A stretch of 22,611 nucleotides of DNA from GCA-002840015 sp033765245 (GTDB lineage: Bacteria > Pseudomonadota > Gammaproteobacteria > Xanthomonadales > Xanthomonadaceae), in NCBI GenBank assembly GCA_033765245.1, contig JANRIF010000056.1, positions 1-22,611 on the forward strand, in the 5' to 3' direction. Made by a program: the position numbers and the translations under genes. The notes under the pieces were generated by a model. That model was not told the origin of the DNA and made no database searches. It saw only the letters and a list, made by a program, of their open reading frames with translations. Shown piece after piece: positions 13,971 to 21,408 of the stretch (positions are counted from its first letter, which is position 1; the number at the start of each line of letters is the position of its first letter).

Positions 13971-15029
13971 ATGGATTTCGATCGCTACGATCAGGTGCGT
14001 CCCCTGCGCTGGGACGGCCGGCAGTTACACCTGCTCGACCAGCGCGCGTTGCCCTTCGCCGAACGGGAGATCGCGTGCGCCGATGCCGATGCGGTGGCGG
14101 CCGCCATCCGCGCGCTGGTGGTGCGCGGCGCTCCGGCGATCGGGATCGCCGCGGCCTGGGGCGCGGTGATGGCCGCGCAGGCGATCAATGCGCCCGACGG
14201 CACCGCCGCGCTGCGCGCGCTCGATCCTGTGTTGACGCGATTGGCGCAGGCTCGGCCCACTGCAGTCAACCTGATGTGGGCATTGGCGCGCATGCGCGCC
14301 GTACTGGCCGCCGCCGGCGCCGACTGGAAAGCCCGCTGCGCCGACGAAGCCGCCGCGATCGCGCGCGAAGACCTGGCCGCCAATCGTCACATGGGCGAAC
14401 TTGGCGCGGCCGTGATCGCGCCGGGCAGCGGCGTGCTCACGCATTGCAACACCGGTTCGCTGGCTACCGCCGGATTCGGCACCGCGCTCGGTGTGATCCG
14501 TGCCGGTGTCGCTGGCGGGCGCATCGCCCGCGTGTTCGCCGGCGAGACGCGACCGTGGCTGCAGGGCGCGCGCCTGACGGTGTGGGAACTGCAACGCGAT
14601 GGCATCGACGCCACCCTGATCGCCGACGCCGCCGCCGCGCACCTGATGAAGTCCGGGCAAGTGCAATGGCTGATCGTCGGCGCCGACCGCATCTGTGCCA
14701 ATGGCGACGTCGCCAACAAGATCGGAACCTACCAACTCGCCATCGCCGCCCGTTATCACGGCGTGCGCACCATGGTGGTGGCACCGTCGTCGACGGTGGA
14801 CATGGATACTCCCAGCGGTGAGCGGATCGAAATCGAGCTGCGCGATCCCGCCGAATTGCTCGCGTACGGCGGTCAGCGCACCGTGGCGGAGGGCGTCTCG
14901 GCATGGAACCCGGTATTCGACGTCACCCCGGCGGCGCTGATCGACGCGCTGGTTACCGAGCGCGGCGTGATCGCGCATCCCGGTGCCGCCGCGATGGCGG
15001 CTGCCTTCGGTCGCCGCGCAAGTGCCTGA
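13971..15029 (+). CDS. mtnA: S-methyl-5-thioribose-1-phosphate isomerase
   Basis: MtnA converts methylthioribose-1-phosphate to methylthioribulose-1-phosphate in the methionine salvage pathway, recycling the sulfur of methylthioadenosine. The 352 residues carry the family marks RGAPAIGIAAAWG (from 52), the catalytic cysteine Cys159 in LTHCNTGSLAT, FAGETRPWLQGARLT, catalytic Asp239 in VGADRI, NKIGTYQ, and the C-terminal PVFDVTPAALIDALVTERG. These separate it from the related eIF2B alpha subunits. The start at 13971 is supported by the -10-like box overlapping the only longer ATG start; no strong Shine-Dalgarno is seen. gyrA follows on the same strand after 164 bases with its own promoter. Two other salvage genes, mtnC and mtnD, are at the far end of the window. 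Confidence 0.95.
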   Translation: MDFDRYDQVRPLRWDGRQLHLLDQRALPFAEREIACADADAVAAAIRALVVRGAPAIGIAAAWGAVMAAQAINAPDGTAALRALDPVLTRLAQARPTAVNLMWALARMRAVLAAAGADWKARCADEAAAIAREDLAANRHMGELGAAVIAPGSGVLTHCNTGSLATAGFGTALGVIRAGVAGGRIARVFAGETRPWLQGARLTVWELQRDGIDATLIADAAAAHLMKSGQVQWLIVGADRICANGDVANKIGTYQLAIAARYHGVRTMVVAPSSTVDMDTPSGERIEIELRDPAELLAYGGQRTVAEGVSAWNPVFDVTPAALIDALVTERGVIAHPGAAAMAAAFGRRASA

Positions 15030-15057
15030 GGCGCCTCTGGGCGCAGGCTAAATGCTT

Positions 15058-15106
15058 GTTTCGGCGTCCGAAACCGGGCCGCGAAGCGGGCGCGTCATGG
15101 TACAAT
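15058..15106 (+). promoter_or_regulatory. gyrA promoter region: perfect inverted repeat and extended -10
   Basis: GTTTCGG-CGT-CCGAAAC at 15058-15074 is a perfect 7-bp inverted repeat. Downstream, TGGTACAAT at 15098-15106 is an extended -10 element (TG-n-TACAAT), which can work without a good -35 and fits the lack of one. The transcript would start near 15113 and leave a leader of about 80 bases before the gyrA ATG. The inverted repeat could be an operator or the 3' hairpin of the mtnA message. Confidence 0.45.
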
Positions 15107-15193
15107 CATCAGTCTTTTGAACGGTCGTCCGGTGCGCGTGCCTGCGCATCCGTGCGCTCCGTCCATGTAACTGAATTGAAACGGAATTATTGA

Positions 15194-17815
15194 ATGTCAG
15201 AGTTCGCCAGGGAAGTCATTCCGGTCAACCTCGAGGACGAGATGCGCAAGAGCTACCTCGATTACGCCATGAGCGTGATCGTGGGGCGCGCATTGCCGGA
15301 TGTTCGCGATGGTCTCAAGCCGGTACATCGCCGCGTGCTGTACGCGATGAACGAGCTGGGGGCGCACAGCAACAAGCCGTACTACAAGTCGGCCCGCATC
15401 GTCGGCGACGTGATCGGCAAATTCCACCCGCACGGCGACCAGTCGGTGTACGACACCCTGGTGCGCATGGCGCAGCCGTTCTCGCTGCGCTACCTGCTGG
15501 TGGACGGGCAGGGCAACTTCGGTTCGGTGGACGGCGACCCCGCCGCCGCCATGCGTTACACCGAAGCGCGCATGTCGCGGCTCACCCACGAGCTGATGTC
15601 GGACATCGACAAGGACACCGTCGACTTCCAGCCCAACTACGACGAGAAGGAACAGGAACCGACGGTGCTGCCAACCCGCTTCCCGAACCTGCTGGTCAAC
15701 GGTTCGGCGGGCATTGCGGTGGGCATGGCCACCAACATTCCGCCGCACAACCTGCGCGAAGTCATTGCCGCCACCATTGCCCTGATCAACGATCCCGAGA
15801 TCGGCATCGACGATCTGATGCAGCACATTCCCGGCCCGGATTTCCCCACCGCCGGCATCATCAACGGTTCCGCCGGCATCCACGTTGCCTACCACACCGG
15901 ACGCGGCCGGGTGCGCATGCGCGCGCGCGCCGACATCGAAGTGGACGAGGGCAATGGTCGCGAGTCGATCATCGTCAGCGAACTGCCGTACATGGTGAAC
16001 AAGGCGCGGCTGATCGAGAAGATCGCCGAGCTGGTCAAGGAAAAGAAACTCGAGGGCATCTCCGAGCTGCGCGACGAGTCCGACAAGGACGGCATGCGCA
16101 TCTACATCGAGATCAAGCGCGGCGAATCGGCCGACGTGGTACTCAACAATCTCTATCAGCAGACGCAGATGGAGAGCGCCTTCGGCATCAACATGGTGGC
16201 GCTGGTGGACGGCCGCCCGCAGTTGCTCAACCTCAAGCAGATGCTGGAAGCGTTCGTGCGCCACCGTCGCGAGGTGGTGACCCGGCGCACCATCTTCGAG
16301 TTGCGCAAGGCGCGCGCACGCGCCCACATCCTCGAAGGCCTCACCGTCGCGCTGGCGAACATCGACGAGATGATCGCCCTGATCAAGACCTCGGCCAGCC
16401 CCAACGAAGCGCGCGAGCGCATGCTGGCGCGGCGCTGGCAGCCGGGCATGGTGGCGGCGCTGTTGTCCGCCGCCGGCGCCGATGCTTCGCGCCCCGAGGA
16501 ACTGGCGCCGGGGTTGGGCCTGCTCGCCGACGGCTACCAACTGTCGGAGGTGCAGGCCAAGGAAATCCTGGAGATGCGCCTGCATCGCCTCACCGGGCTC
16601 GAACAGGAAAAGCTCACCGACGAATACCGGCAGTTGCTGGAGGTGATCCGCGCGCTGATCGAGATTCTGGAGAATCCCGATCGCCTGCTGGAAGTGATCC
16701 GCGACGAACTCACCAACCTGGTGGAGGAATTCGGCGACAAGCGCCGCACCGAAATCCGCCCGAGCGAGGAAGATCTCGACATCCTCGACCTGATCGCTCC
16801 GGAGGACGTGGTGGTCACGTTGTCGCACGCCGGCTATGCCAAGCGCCAGCCCGTCAGCGCCTATCGCGCCCAGCGTCGCGGCGGACGCGGGCGTGCCGCA
16901 ACCTCGGTGAAGGACGAGGATTTCATCGACAAGCTGTGGCTGGTCAACACCCACGACACCTTGCTGACCTTCACCAGTGCCGGTCGCGTGTTCTGGCTCA
17001 AGGTCTATCAGATCCCCGAGGCTGGGCCGAATGCGCGCGGCCGGCCCATCATCAACTGGATTCCGCTGGAAGCCGGCGAAAAGGTGCAGGCGGTGCTGCC
17101 GGTGCGCGACTTCCCGGAAGACCGCTTCGTGTTCTTCAGCACCCGTAATGGCACCGTCAAGAAAACCCCGCTGTCGGATTATTCGCGCCCTCGCAGCATC
17201 GGCATCTGGGCTGTGGTGCTGGATGAAGGCGATGGTCTGGTCGACGTGCAGCTCACCGACGGCAGCCGCGACGTGATGCTGTTTGCCTCCAACGGCAAGG
17301 GCGTGCGCTTCGCCGAGGAGGAAGTGCGCACCACCGGGCGCGTCTCGCGCGGCGTGCGCGGCATGCGCCTCGCCAAGGGCGAGGAAGTGCGCAGCATGAT
17401 CGTGGTCGATGGCGACGGCGACATCCTTACCGCCACCGAAAACGGCTTCGGCAAGCGCACCGCCGCTGCCGAATACCCGCGCAAGGGCCGCGGCACCCAG
17501 GGCGTGATCGCCATCCAGACCAGCGCCCGCAACGGCCAGTTGGTGGGCGCGATCCAGCTCACCGAAGCGCACGAGATCCTGTTGATCTCCGATCGCGGCA
17601 CCCTGGTGCGAACCCGCGCCTCGGAAGTCTCGCAGGTGGGCCGCAACACCCAGGGCGTGACCCTGATCCGGCTTGCCGAAGGCGAACTGCTCAGCGCGAT
17701 CGAACGCATGGATGCGCTCGACAGCGATGAGCTCGACGTCGAAGGCAACGCCACGCCGATCGAATCCGGCAGCGCGACGGGCGAGGGCGTCGTGCCCGCG
17801 GAGCCCACCGACTGA
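15194..17815 (+). CDS. gyrA: DNA gyrase subunit A
   Basis: GyrA is the breakage-reunion subunit of the A2B2 gyrase that introduces negative supercoils. The 873 residues match the usual length (875 in E. coli), and numbering is identical to E. coli through the active region. The catalytic tyrosine is Tyr122 in AMRYTEARMS. The GyrA box QRRGGRG begins at Gln560 and opens the C-terminal beta-pinwheel, whose blades repeat GxGxR-like motifs. The quinolone-determining segment reads HPHGDQSVYDT: Gln at 83 instead of the Ser of E. coli, with Asp87 kept. The tail is acidic. Start: ATG at 15194 with ACGGA eight bases upstream. The same strand carries mtnA before it, but an extended -10 suggests separate transcription. 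Confidence 0.98.
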   Translation: MSEFAREVIPVNLEDEMRKSYLDYAMSVIVGRALPDVRDGLKPVHRRVLYAMNELGAHSNKPYYKSARIVGDVIGKFHPHGDQSVYDTLVRMAQPFSLRYLLVDGQGNFGSVDGDPAAAMRYTEARMSRLTHELMSDIDKDTVDFQPNYDEKEQEPTVLPTRFPNLLVNGSAGIAVGMATNIPPHNLREVIAATIALINDPEIGIDDLMQHIPGPDFPTAGIINGSAGIHVAYHTGRGRVRMRARADIEVDEGNGRESIIVSELPYMVNKARLIEKIAELVKEKKLEGISELRDESDKDGMRIYIEIKRGESADVVLNNLYQQTQMESAFGINMVALVDGRPQLLNLKQMLEAFVRHRREVVTRRTIFELRKARARAHILEGLTVALANIDEMIALIKTSASPNEARERMLARRWQPGMVAALLSAAGADASRPEELAPGLGLLADGYQLSEVQAKEILEMRLHRLTGLEQEKLTDEYRQLLEVIRALIEILENPDRLLEVIRDELTNLVEEFGDKRRTEIRPSEEDLDILDLIAPEDVVVTLSHAGYAKRQPVSAYRAQRRGGRGRAATSVKDEDFIDKLWLVNTHDTLLTFTSAGRVFWLKVYQIPEAGPNARGRPIINWIPLEAGEKVQAVLPVRDFPEDRFVFFSTRNGTVKKTPLSDYSRPRSIGIWAVVLDEGDGLVDVQLTDGSRDVMLFASNGKGVRFAEEEVRTTGRVSRGVRGMRLAKGEEVRSMIVVDGDGDILTATENGFGKRTAAAEYPRKGRGTQGVIAIQTSARNGQLVGAIQLTEAHEILLISDRGTLVRTRASEVSQVGRNTQGVTLIRLAEGELLSAIERMDALDSDELDVEGNATPIESGSATGEGVVPAEPTD

Positions 17816-17841
17816 CTTGCCAATCGGCGCCGCTCGACGCG

Positions 17842-17864
17842 CGCATGCGGGCAATCCGCATGCG
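17842..17864 (+). terminator. Hairpin after gyrA
   Basis: A perfect 9-bp stem (17842-17850 with 17856-17864) with a 5-base loop lies 26 bases after the gyrA stop. No T-run follows, so it is a possible transcript-end hairpin rather than a classical terminator. Confidence 0.4.
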
Positions 17865-17961
17865 TCGCGGTGGGTGGGGATGTCGCGTCGCGTGGTGGCG
17901 GTAGCACAACCGCGATTCGTATTACCCTGCGCGAAGTTCAGTGCGCTGCGGAGGTGTGTAG

Positions 17962-19542
17962 ATGTCGATGCGGTTGCAGGTTTCTACCGTCCTCCCGGTA
18001 TTGCTGCTGGCCTTGCTTGCGGCCCCGGTGCCGACTGCTGCGCGCGCGATGGCGTTGCATCGGGTGCTGGTGTACGAGGACCGCGACGGCAATGGCCGCC
18101 GCGACGACGGTGAGCCGGGGCTGGCCGGGGTCAAGGTGGTGCTCGACGAACGCAGCGTGCGCACGACCGATGCCGATGGCGTGGTGCATTTTCCGGCGCA
18201 GGGCGGCGATCGCATCGCGCTGATCAAGCCTCCGGGTTTCGCGCTGCCGCGGCGCGAGAACGGCCTGCCGGATTTCTGGCGCGCGCAACCGGGCGATGGT
18301 CCGGCGCGAGACGCGCCGCTGGACCTGCAGTTCGGCCTGCGCCGTGGCGATCCGGCCACCCGCTTCGACGTGCTGGTGTTCGGCGACCCGCAGCCCAAAT
18401 CGTTGACCGACGTCGACTACTACCGGCGCGACATCGTCGAACCACTGATCGGCCGGCAATCCGCGCGCGTGGGGCTCTCGTTGGGCGACATCGTGCACGA
18501 CGACCTCAGCCTGTATCCGGCGATCAACGCAGTCACCGCGCGCCTGAACGTGCCGTGGCTGCACGTGGCCGGCAACCACGATCTGAATCTGGACGCGCAT
18601 GACGACGCCGGGTCGCTGGCGACCTTCACTGCCACCTTCGGTCCGGATACCTTTGCCTGGGAGGAAGGGCGGCTCGCCTTCGTCGGGCTCGACGACGTGA
18701 TCTACCTACCCGGCCAGCAGCCGTCCTACATCGGCGGCCTGCGCCCGCAGCAGTTCGAGTTCCTGGCGGCCTACCTGGACACCTTGCCGGCGGAGCGCCT
18801 GGTGGTGCTGGCGCTGCACATTCCATTGTTCAACCCGGACCCTGCGCGCGAGACCTTCCGCAAGCGCGATCGCGAGCGCTTGTTCGCATTGCTGGCGCGG
18901 TTTCCGCACGTGCTGGTGCTGAGCGCGCACGGTCACGTACAGCAGCACTATCTGCACGGCGTCGACGACGGTTGGACGGGCGCGCAGTCGCTGCACGAGT
19001 ACAACGTCGGCGCTGCCTGCGGAGGATTCTGGTCCGGTGTGAAGGATGCCGAAGGCATCCCCGACACCACCATGGCCGACGGCACTCCGAATGGTTACGC
19101 GCTGATGCGCGTCAATGGCAGCGACTACGCGCTGGCATGGCATCCGGCCCGCGATGCGCACGACAGCCAGATTGCGCTGCACGCGCCGAAGGTACTGCGA
19201 CGCGGTGCCTGGCCCGGCGTGAACGTATACGCCAACGTGTTCATGGCGATGCCCGATGCACGGGTGGAATATCGCATCGACCAACGCCCGTGGCAGCCGA
19301 TGAAGCGTGTGCGCGAAGGCGATCCCGAGATGCTGGCACGCAACCTCGCGGACGATGCCAGCGACGTGCTGCGCGGCTTCGACCGGGCGCCGCAGGCCAG
19401 CGTTTCCAGCCACCTGTGGCGGGCGCCGCTACCCACCGATCTGGCTCTGGGCGGGCATCGCATCCAGGTGCGCAGCAACGACCGTTGGCGCGGCGAAATC
19501 GGCGCCGTCGCGCATTATCGTCTCGATGAGGCCGCACCATGA
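17962..19542 (+). CDS. Secreted calcineurin-like metallophosphoesterase (MetallophosN/C architecture)
   Basis: This 526-residue protein probably cleaves phosphoesters outside the cytoplasm. A signal peptide is visible (about 1-29, ending TAARA). Next comes a beta-sandwich of the SdrD-B / MetallophosN kind, with YEDRDGNGRRDDGEPGLAGVKVVLD (38-62), a calcium-loop-like sequence. The catalytic domain follows with the dimetal motifs in order: GDPQ (Asp142), GDIVHDD (Asp176), GNHD (204-207), LHIP (His286) and AHGHVQ (His323, His325). A C-terminal domain of about 150 residues corresponds to MetallophosC. GGAGGT six bases upstream fixes the start at 17962. Its stop overlaps the GDPD gene as ATGA, so the two are co-translated. 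Substrate unknown. Confidence 0.87.
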   Translation: MSMRLQVSTVLPVLLLALLAAPVPTAARAMALHRVLVYEDRDGNGRRDDGEPGLAGVKVVLDERSVRTTDADGVVHFPAQGGDRIALIKPPGFALPRRENGLPDFWRAQPGDGPARDAPLDLQFGLRRGDPATRFDVLVFGDPQPKSLTDVDYYRRDIVEPLIGRQSARVGLSLGDIVHDDLSLYPAINAVTARLNVPWLHVAGNHDLNLDAHDDAGSLATFTATFGPDTFAWEEGRLAFVGLDDVIYLPGQQPSYIGGLRPQQFEFLAAYLDTLPAERLVVLALHIPLFNPDPARETFRKRDRERLFALLARFPHVLVLSAHGHVQQHYLHGVDDGWTGAQSLHEYNVGAACGGFWSGVKDAEGIPDTTMADGTPNGYALMRVNGSDYALAWHPARDAHDSQIALHAPKVLRRGAWPGVNVYANVFMAMPDARVEYRIDQRPWQPMKRVREGDPEMLARNLADDASDVLRGFDRAPQASVSSHLWRAPLPTDLALGGHRIQVRSNDRWRGEIGAVAHYRLDEAAP

Positions 19543-20399
19543 ACTGGAACACGCGGGATGGTCTGCCACCATTGATCCTCGCGCATCGCGGCGCCAGCGG
19601 TTTGCGCCCGGAGCACACGCTGGAGGGATACTCGCTCGCTCTGCAACAGGGCGCTGACGTGATCGAACCCGATCTGGTGCCCAGCGCCGACGGCGTGTTG
19701 TTTGCGCGCCATGAGCCGACATTGGCGCGCAGCACCGACATTTCGCGGCTCGCGCAGTTCGCCGCGCGTCAACGCGATGGCGAGTGGTCGAGCCTCGACC
19801 TGAGCGCGACCGAACTGGACGCTCTGCGCGCGCGCCAACCGTTTCCCGGGCGCAGTGCGGCATTCGACGATCAATACCGGGTGCCGCGTTTTGACGCGAT
19901 TCTCGCCTGGGCATCTCGCGCTGCGGCCGAGCGCGGCCGAGCGCTGATCCTGTACCCGGAGATCAAACACCCGAGCGAATTCGCCGCACGCGGGGTCGAT
20001 CCGGTGCCCTTGTTCATCGCCGCCGTGCAGGCGCTTCCGGCGCACGTGAGCGTGTGGGTGCAGTGCTTCGAAGCGGAGCCGCTGCGTCGCGTGCATGCGG
20101 CGACGGGCCTGCCTTGCGCGTTGCTGCTGGACGCCGGCGACGACTGGCGCGCGGCGATTGCCGCGCATGGCGATTGGCTGTCGCGACTGGGCGTGAACAA
20201 GACCCTGCTGGGGCGCGAACTGCTCGACCTCGCGCACGCGCGAGGACTGGCGGTCGACGCCTGGACCTTCCGCGACGACGCCCTGGGCGCCGGGTTCGCC
20301 GACGTCGAGCACGAAATGCAGGCAGCGATGCGGCTTGGCGCAGATGGCTTGTTCTGCGATTTTCCAGCGACCGGCATCGCCGCGCGCGGGGCGATGTGA
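19539..20399 (+). CDS. Glycerophosphodiester phosphodiesterase (GDPD) family protein
   Basis: GDPD enzymes hydrolyse glycerophosphodiesters, made by phospholipid turnover, to glycerol-3-phosphate and an alcohol. The 286 residues show the TIM-barrel signature: AHRGASGLRPEHT with His16-Arg17 and Glu25, IEPDLV with metal ligands Glu43 and Asp45, and DGVLFARHEP with the second catalytic His58. The end of the barrel shows AWTFRDD and GADGLFCDFP. There is no signal peptide, so it is cytoplasmic, unlike its operon partner. The ATG at 19539 overlaps the phosphoesterase stop by four bases. A perfect hairpin lies just after the stop. UgpQ is the nearest well-known relative, but Glp/Ugp transport genes are absent here. 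Confidence 0.9.
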   Translation: MNWNTRDGLPPLILAHRGASGLRPEHTLEGYSLALQQGADVIEPDLVPSADGVLFARHEPTLARSTDISRLAQFAARQRDGEWSSLDLSATELDALRARQPFPGRSAAFDDQYRVPRFDAILAWASRAAAERGRALILYPEIKHPSEFAARGVDPVPLFIAAVQALPAHVSVWVQCFEAEPLRRVHAATGLPCALLLDAGDDWRAAIAAHGDWLSRLGVNKTLLGRELLDLAHARGLAVDAWTFRDDALGAGFADVEHEMQAAMRLGADGLFCDFPATGIAARGAM

Positions 20400-20405
20400 G
20401 CCTTG

Positions 20406-20430
20406 CGGGCTGCGATCACGGCGCAGCCCG
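20406..20430. terminator. Hairpin terminator between convergent GDPD and toxin genes
   Basis: A perfect 9-bp GC-rich stem (20406-20414 with 20422-20430) with a 7-base loop begins six bases after the GDPD stop and is followed by TGAATTTG. The stop codon of the converging toxin frame (20416-20418) falls inside the loop. It probably ends transcription of the GDPD operon and perhaps of the opposite strand. Confidence 0.6.
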
Positions 20431-21030
20431 TGAATTTGCCGACATGTGACGTTCCCCGAGGTGGGGCTGTGCATACGGTAATGGGCTGTACCCTATGCCT
20501 ATCGATGTGTGGTCGACGCCATCTGCCCGCTTCCAACATGGCGTGCGGCAACCGACGGATCTCCACTCCATGCGGCGCACCCTCGGGCTTCGGCTCGGTT
20601 GGATGAGCTCAAGCGCCTTCTTTCCACCGGGCACGACCTCTGTGGCCAACTTCTGGTCCATCGTTGCGAGGCGCCCGCTGTTTGCGTGAGCGAGTGCGAG
20701 CAGGTAGCTATCCGTGACGCGCGAGTGGCTGGAGAGCAGTTCGGGTGCGAGAAATTCAGCGTCAGCGATGCTGAGGCCGTCGGGCCAGAACTTGTGACCG
20801 GGCAAGCCGCGAATCGCGGTCAGATACTGGAGCACCACACTGGGTGGGCCGGGCGAGTTCGGACATTTGGGGTGCCCGACGATCCGGATGAGGCCGTTTT
20901 CGGTGAGCGGGCAGGTCGCGAAACCCAGGTGGCCGACCCGGGCGAACCACTCGTGGGCTTGGTCGTGCTGGATGTGCGCCGGATCGACAAGAGCAATCAG
21001 GACGTTCACGTCCAGCAGGTACACCGTCAC
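20416..21030 (-). CDS. vapC: PIN-domain (VapC-type) toxin with C-terminal extension
   Basis: VapC toxins are PIN-fold ribonucleases held in check by a partner antitoxin. The first 143 residues look complete: MTVYLLDVNVLIALVD with Asp7, PLTENGLIRIV with Glu44, VTDSYLLALA with Asp107, and LATMDQKL with Asp125, giving the expected acidic active site, then GGKKALELI, where homologues of this type usually end. Here the frame continues for 61 more residues that look like translated spacer DNA (rich in Arg, Pro and Ser, with no recognisable fold). The start is GTG at 21030, overlapping the antitoxin stop as GTGA. The toxin is probably functional from its core; the tail may be the result of a lost stop codon. 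Confidence 0.82.
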   Translation of the reverse strand: MTVYLLDVNVLIALVDPAHIQHDQAHEWFARVGHLGFATCPLTENGLIRIVGHPKCPNSPGPPSVVLQYLTAIRGLPGHKFWPDGLSIADAEFLAPELLSSHSRVTDSYLLALAHANSGRLATMDQKLATEVVPGGKKALELIQPSRSPRVRRMEWRSVGCRTPCWKRADGVDHTSIGIGYSPLPYAQPHLGERHMSANSRAAP

Positions 21031-21260
21031 GGCAGTTCGTCGCGCAGTTGGTTGACCAGCTCCGGAGTAACGGGGACTGCTTCACGGCGGCTCGGCAGCA
21101 GCGGCACACCGTTTCGCTCGGCGCGTGCGGCGCGAGTCCCCTTCGCCAAGCCTTGGCGGGCGAGCGCGGAGGTCACCTCTCCCACGATCTTCCGGTCGCG
21201 CTCCGCGAGATGTTTGGCGGCGGAGAGGACGTCGCCGTCAATGGCAAGGGTGGTGCGCAT
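21027..21260 (-). CDS. vapB: VapB-type antitoxin, ribbon-helix-helix-like
   Basis: This 77-residue protein directly precedes the PIN toxin with a 4-base overlap, the usual order for such modules. The N-terminus MRTTLAIDGDVLSAAKHLAERDRKIVGEVTSAL has the strand then two-helix pattern of ribbon-helix-helix DNA-binding antitoxins. The C-terminal half, with VPLLPSRREAVPVTPELVNQLRDELP, would wrap the toxin and matches the PVTPELVNxLRDE ending common in this group. AGGAG (21269-21273 on the complement) sits eight bases before the ATG at 21260. A 6-bp inverted repeat and tandem repeats just upstream are candidate autoregulatory sites. Confidence 0.85.
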   Translation of the reverse strand: MRTTLAIDGDVLSAAKHLAERDRKIVGEVTSALARQGLAKGTRAARAERNGVPLLPSRREAVPVTPELVNQLRDELP

Positions 21261-21272
21261 GATGCACGCTCC

Positions 21273-21287
21273 TGATGCTATGCATCA
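21273..21287. promoter_or_regulatory. Operator-like inverted repeat upstream of vapB
   Basis: TGATGC-TAT-GCATCA at 21273-21287 is a perfect 6-bp inverted repeat with a 3-base spacer, ending 12 bases upstream of the vapB ATG and touching its Shine-Dalgarno. Ribbon-helix-helix antitoxins usually repress their own operon from short inverted repeats at this position. Confidence 0.45.
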
Positions 21288-21323
21288 CACATCGTACATC
21301 GTACATCGCGCATCGCGCATCGC
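21282..21323. repeat. Six tandem 7-bp repeats upstream of vapB
   Basis: Six contiguous heptamers with the pattern [A/G]CATC[G/A][T/C] fill 21282-21323: GCATCAC, ACATCGT, ACATCGT, ACATCGC, GCATCGC, GCATCGC. They lie in the 148-base spacer between mtnC and vapB, 22 bases from the vapB start codon, and the first unit overlaps the right arm of the operator-like inverted repeat. Confidence 0.85.
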
Positions 21324-21408
21324 CTGTTCGGGGCGAGTGCCGAGCGCGCTGTGTCCTGAATGGGATGACGGTTGGGTTGCCGCGATGTTCGCCTATCCTG
21401 ATGTCCAC

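Noticed and set aside
15197..17854. 885-codon open frame antisense to gyrA
   Set aside because: It is a mirror of gyrA codon structure. The protein has no recognisable domain and no ribosome binding site, while gyrA is unmistakable.
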